From Streptomyces omiyaensis (GTDB taxonomy: Bacteria; Actinomycetota; Actinomycetes; Streptomycetales; Streptomycetaceae), in assembly GCF_014650895.1 (NCBI RefSeq), contig NZ_BMVV01000004.1, positions 310,001-374,000 of the forward strand: 64,000 nucleotides of DNA, written 5' to 3'. The notes under the pieces are model-generated. The model was not told the origin of the DNA. It saw nothing but the letters and a program-made list of their open reading frames with translations, and did not search any database. A program made the translations under genes and the position numbers. This document shows, piece after piece, positions 61,440 through 64,000 of this stretch. Positions within the stretch are counted from its first letter, which is position 1. Each line of letters opens with the position of its first letter.

Positions 61440-61924
61440 GGTGCGAGGGGGCCGTCGAAATTGCCAGTATAGAGAGCATTGCGTACTGCGTGGAGGAACT
61501 CGCTTCGAAGGTGCGCGGTTCCGAGGCGGCAATCGTCCAGCGGCGCGATCAAAAAGCGGGCGGTCTCCAACGCCCGGGGTTTGCCGCCTCTCAGGTCTCC
61601 TGCATGGGTGACCAGCGCACGAATGGCCTGCCGGGTGGGAACAGCACCTGACTCTCCGTACAGCCAGATGGTCAGAGGAATCCTTGCGAGGTGGGGGATT
61701 CGCGAAGAGGCCACTCGCGCTTCGAGAAGAAGCTGAAGGAGCTTGCGTTGGTGGGCTGAGTGCAACGCCTTGTCCGAGCCGTGAGGGCCAGTGCGCCGTC
61801 GCCGCGGACGGTCCAGCAACCCGAGCGATACCCAGTCGTGTACGAGTCGCTTGGTGACTGCATGCCCTGCAAGAGCGGCGTCGTGCACCAGTTCATCGAT
61901 GGTGCCCGGCCCGGAGATCATCAC
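61436..61924 (-). CDS. Hypothetical protein with helix-turn-helix-like N-terminus
   Basis: A 162-aa protein I do not recognise. The N-terminus (TIDELVHDAALAGHAVTKRL, VHDWVSLGLLDRP) resembles a MerR-type winged helix, followed by KALHSAHQRKLLQLLLEARV. Rather more A/T in its codons than the neighbours and its end overlapping a pseudogene suggest acquired DNA. The 3' overlap with the globin relic is 4 bp. Confidence 0.6.
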
Positions 61925-62352
61925 CTGTGGAAATTACGCCGAACCCAGCCTCGGATGGGGCCCATTGAGGTGCCCTTCGGCGATTCCTCTCTCGTAGGGT
62001 CGAAGGCCCGAGGCAGAGTTCACCGGCGGCCGGAGCTTGGCGGCATGGCCGACGGCGACCCCTGCGGCGGTGACCCAGGCTCTGAAAGGGAGACCGATGA
62101 CCAACACCGTGAACGGCCCTAGGCCACTACCGCCTGACCAGCCCAGTGCGGTGACTGGAGCGAAGCACGGCCGTAGCAGTCACCACAGGCTCAGTGGCCT
62201 CCCAGCGGAAGCCGCCTACGACCCGCCAAGCGTTCGGCCAGCGCGGATCACCGTACCGACCGCGCGGGCGCGATAGGCAGGCCCTCGGAGGTCCGCGAGA
62301 GACTTTGCGAGGGCGCGCCGACGGGCCCTCCTTCTTCGGTCGGCCAGCACCA
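61925..62352. other. Intergenic region between hypothetical gene and duplicated segment
   Basis: No supported gene in 428 bp. Open frames on the plus strand lack ribosome-binding sites. Similarity to copy 1 begins at 62353. Confidence 0.45.
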
Positions 62353-62389
62353 CGTCGTGCCGGCTGTACGGAGGTTCGACCGATCCGCG

Positions 62390-63406
62390 TCAGGCGTTGA
62401 TCGCGGGGATGATGTCGGAGCCATAGGCGTCGATGGTGCCCTCGCGGTTGTCGTGCATGTCGTAGACGGCGAACTGGTCGACGCCCAGGTCCTTGAGCCG
62501 GCGGAGCTTCTCGATGTGTGCCTCGGCGGGGCCCAGGAGGCAGAAGCGGTCGACGATCTCGTCGGGGACGAAAGCGGTGTCGGGGTTGTCGGCGCGGCCG
62601 TGGTGGCTGTAGTCGTAGCCCTGCCGGTCCTTGATGTACGCGGTGAGCTCCTCGGGGACCATCGAGGAGTGCTCGCCGTACTTGGACACCAGGTCGGCGA
62701 CGTGGTTGCCGACCATGCCGCCGAACCAGCGGCACTGGTCCCGGGCGTGCGCCAGGGCCCCGGCCGAGTCGTCGGCCGTCACGTACGCGGGGGCGGCGAC
62801 GCAGATCGTGAGGGCGTCGGGGTCACGGCCCGCGTCCTGGGCGGCCTGCCGCACCGCCTTGACCATCCACTCCGTCAGGAACGGATCGGCGAGCTGGAGG
62901 ATGAAGCCGTCGGCCTTCTCTCCGGCCAGGGCGAGGGCCCTGGGGCCGTAGGCGGCCATCCAGACGGGCAGCTTGCCGTTCTTGATCCACGGGATGTGGA
63001 TCGGGTTGCCGTCGACCTCCGCCTCGCGGCCCTCAGCGAGGTCGCGGATGACCTCGATGGCCTCGCCGAGGCGGGCGAGGGTGTTGGGCCTGCGGCCGGC
63101 CACGCGCATCGCGGAGTCGCCGCGGCCGATACCGCACACGGTCCGGTTGCCGTACATGTCGTTGAGGGTGGCGAAGGTGGAGGCCGTCACCTCCCAGGTA
63201 CGCGTCCCCGGGTTGGTGACCATCGTGCCGACGTGCAGCTTGGTGGTGTTGGCCAGGATCTGGCTGTAGATGACGAAGGGCTCCTGCCACAGCACGGCGG
63301 AGTCGAAGGTCCAGCCGTAGCGGAAGCCGTTGCGTTCGGCACGCTTCATCAGGCTGACCACCTGCGAGGCGGGCGGGTCGGTCTGCAGGACGAGTCCGAA
63401 GTCCAC
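62390..63406 (-). CDS. LLM-class F420-dependent-type oxidoreductase, copy 2
   Basis: A 338-aa protein, one residue longer at the C-terminus (AINA) than copy 1 at 28255. I count 16 substitutions, mostly conservative (for example KLHVGTMV for KLRVGPMV). The start is GTG 63406 instead of TTG, and the AGGAGG of copy 1 is replaced by a weaker GGAGGT further upstream. Its hydantoinase partner lies 45 bp upstream rather than 11. It is probably the resident chromosomal copy because its operon continues normally beyond the window, but that cannot be confirmed here. Confidence 0.88.
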   Translation of the reverse strand: MDFGLVLQTDPPASQVVSLMKRAERNGFRYGWTFDSAVLWQEPFVIYSQILANTTKLHVGTMVTNPGTRTWEVTASTFATLNDMYGNRTVCGIGRGDSAMRVAGRRPNTLARLGEAIEVIRDLAEGREAEVDGNPIHIPWIKNGKLPVWMAAYGPRALALAGEKADGFILQLADPFLTEWMVKAVRQAAQDAGRDPDALTICVAAPAYVTADDSAGALAHARDQCRWFGGMVGNHVADLVSKYGEHSSMVPEELTAYIKDRQGYDYSHHGRADNPDTAFVPDEIVDRFCLLGPAEAHIEKLRRLKDLGVDQFAVYDMHDNREGTIDAYGSDIIPAINA

Positions 63407-63451
63407 GCGGGACCTCCAAGTTCGAGTCGGTGCGATGAGACCCCGGGCTGC

Positions 63452-64000
63452 TCAACCCAGGTACTGACAAAGACCACGCGGCACAAATGCCCCGTGCCCC
63501 GCGTGCCCCGTGTACTTCCGCTGGTCGATGACGACCTCACCCCGCGAGAGGACGGTCTCGACCTGGCCGGTCACCGTCTTCCCCTCGTACGCCGAGTAGT
63601 CGACGTTCATGTGGTGGGTCTCGGCCGACAGCGTCTGCGTGGCGTGTGGGTCGTAGATGACGACGTCCGCGTCCGCGCCCGGCGCGATCGTGCCCTTCTG
63701 CGGGTAGAGACCGAACATCCGGGCCGGCGTCGCGCAGGCGATCTCGATCCAGCGGCGCCGCGAGATGTGCCCGTCCACCACCGCCTGATGGAGGAGGTCC
63801 ATGCGGTTCTCGACGCCCGGCAGGCCGTTGGGGATCTTCGAGAAGTCCCCGCGCCCTAGCTCCTTCTGCCCCACGAAGCAGAACGGACAGTGGTCGGTGG
63901 AGACCACCTGGAGGTCGTTCGTCCGCAGCCCCCGCCACAGCGCCGCCTGGTGCTCCTTCGGCCGCAGCGGCGTCGAGCACACGTACTTGGCGCCCTCGAA
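63452..64000 (-). CDS. Dihydropyrimidinase/hydantoinase, copy 2, 5'-truncated by window end
   Basis: The C-terminal part only, from the EGAKYVCSTPLRPKEHQAAL region to QYLG. The metal-ligand Asp segment STDHCPFCFVGQ is present. It aligns with copy 1 without gaps, with changes concentrated in the last 40 residues (EVVIDQRKYTGHAGHGAFVP versus EPVIDQRTYVGRAGHGAFVP). The frame is open to the window edge. Confidence 0.9.
   Translation of the reverse strand, partial: FEGAKYVCSTPLRPKEHQAALWRGLRTNDLQVVSTDHCPFCFVGQKELGRGDFSKIPNGLPGVENRMDLLHQAVVDGHISRRRWIEIACATPARMFGLYPQKGTIAPGADADVVIYDPHATQTLSAETHHMNVDYSAYEGKTVTGQVETVLSRGEVVIDQRKYTGHAGHGAFVPRGLCQYLG

Larger units (their letters stand above)
62353..64000 (-). 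repeat. Duplicated segment, copy 2 (runs off the window)
   Basis: Direct repeat of 28218-30671, offset about 34.1 kb. It includes the tail downstream of the oxidoreductase, the complete oxidoreductase gene and the last 182 codons of the hydantoinase before the window ends. Confidence 0.9.

Overview
The window is high-GC actinobacterial DNA with Streptomyces character: strong G/C bias at third codon positions, frequent GTG starts, ATGA/GTGA stop-start overlaps, a short chaplin and IS5-family elements. It combines a cell-envelope and redox region (about 1-28 kb) with a complete chloramphenicol (cml) biosynthetic island (about 37-60 kb). Two direct copies of a flavin-oxidoreductase/hydantoinase gene pair bracket the island. 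The cml gene order and content match the cluster known from Streptomyces venezuelae, so that species or a close relative is the best guess.

0-28 kb. Two alkaline-shock-type membrane proteins open the window. A minus-strand set follows: a DUF4331 surface protein, a TPR protein and a His-rich NicO nickel/cobalt transporter, with a Nur-box-like palindrome upstream. Next come a class F-like sortase and a five-repeat, C-terminally anchored surface protein, a DUF4394 protein, a fasciclin lipoprotein, a membrane-anchored molybdopterin oxidoreductase and an MMPL transporter. On the plus strand, after an anti-sigma-type ATPase and a convergent chaplin, lies an ECF sigma factor with its RskA-type anti-sigma factor, a peroxiredoxin, and a tightly overlapping six-gene operon: FAD amine oxidase-like protein, DUF1365, two cyclopropane-synthase-type methyltransferases, DUF1295 and a hydrolase. 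This is close to the mycobacterial sigK-rskA locus with its lipid genes (Rv0444c-Rv0449c) and MPT70/83-type fasciclin proteins. A DoxX-like protein, a membrane protein, a cupredoxin lipoprotein, a CHRD-domain protein and a beta-carbonic anhydrase complete the region.

28-36 kb. This is the first copy of an LLM-class F420-type oxidoreductase plus dihydropyrimidinase, followed by a mobile-element zone. An old IS5-type transposase gene is split by a 3.6-kb unit with 20-bp terminal inverted repeats and a TAA target duplication. The unit carries a frameshifting IS5/IS427-like transposase and three cargo genes: an unknown protein, a lipoprotein and a DUF4253 protein.

36-60 kb. An XRE regulator, an ImmA/IrrE-type metallopeptidase and an MAB_1171c-like membrane protein precede the cml cluster. 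The cluster comprises a StrR-like activator, a phosphopantetheinyl transferase, a cation/proton antiporter and a Cmx/CmlR-type exporter; a minus-strand operon cmlI-H-P-A-B-C-D-E; and a divergent plus-strand operon ACP-cmlJ-K-S. A near-perfect StrR-type operator, GTGCAACTG-N11-CAGTTGAAC, lies between the divergent operons, so one site may control both. CmlE, CmlB, CmlD and CmlC supply p-aminophenylpyruvate. CmlP activates and tethers p-aminophenylalanine, CmlA beta-hydroxylates it and the CmlP reductase releases it. CmlS, CmlK and the ACP are assigned to dichloroacetyl supply, and CmlI oxidises the arylamine to the nitro group.

60-64 kb. An aldo/keto reductase, a frameshifted truncated-hemoglobin gene and a hypothetical gene precede the second oxidoreductase/hydantoinase copy, which runs off the window. 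The two copies are direct repeats about 34.1 kb apart, so recombination between them would remove the whole cml island.
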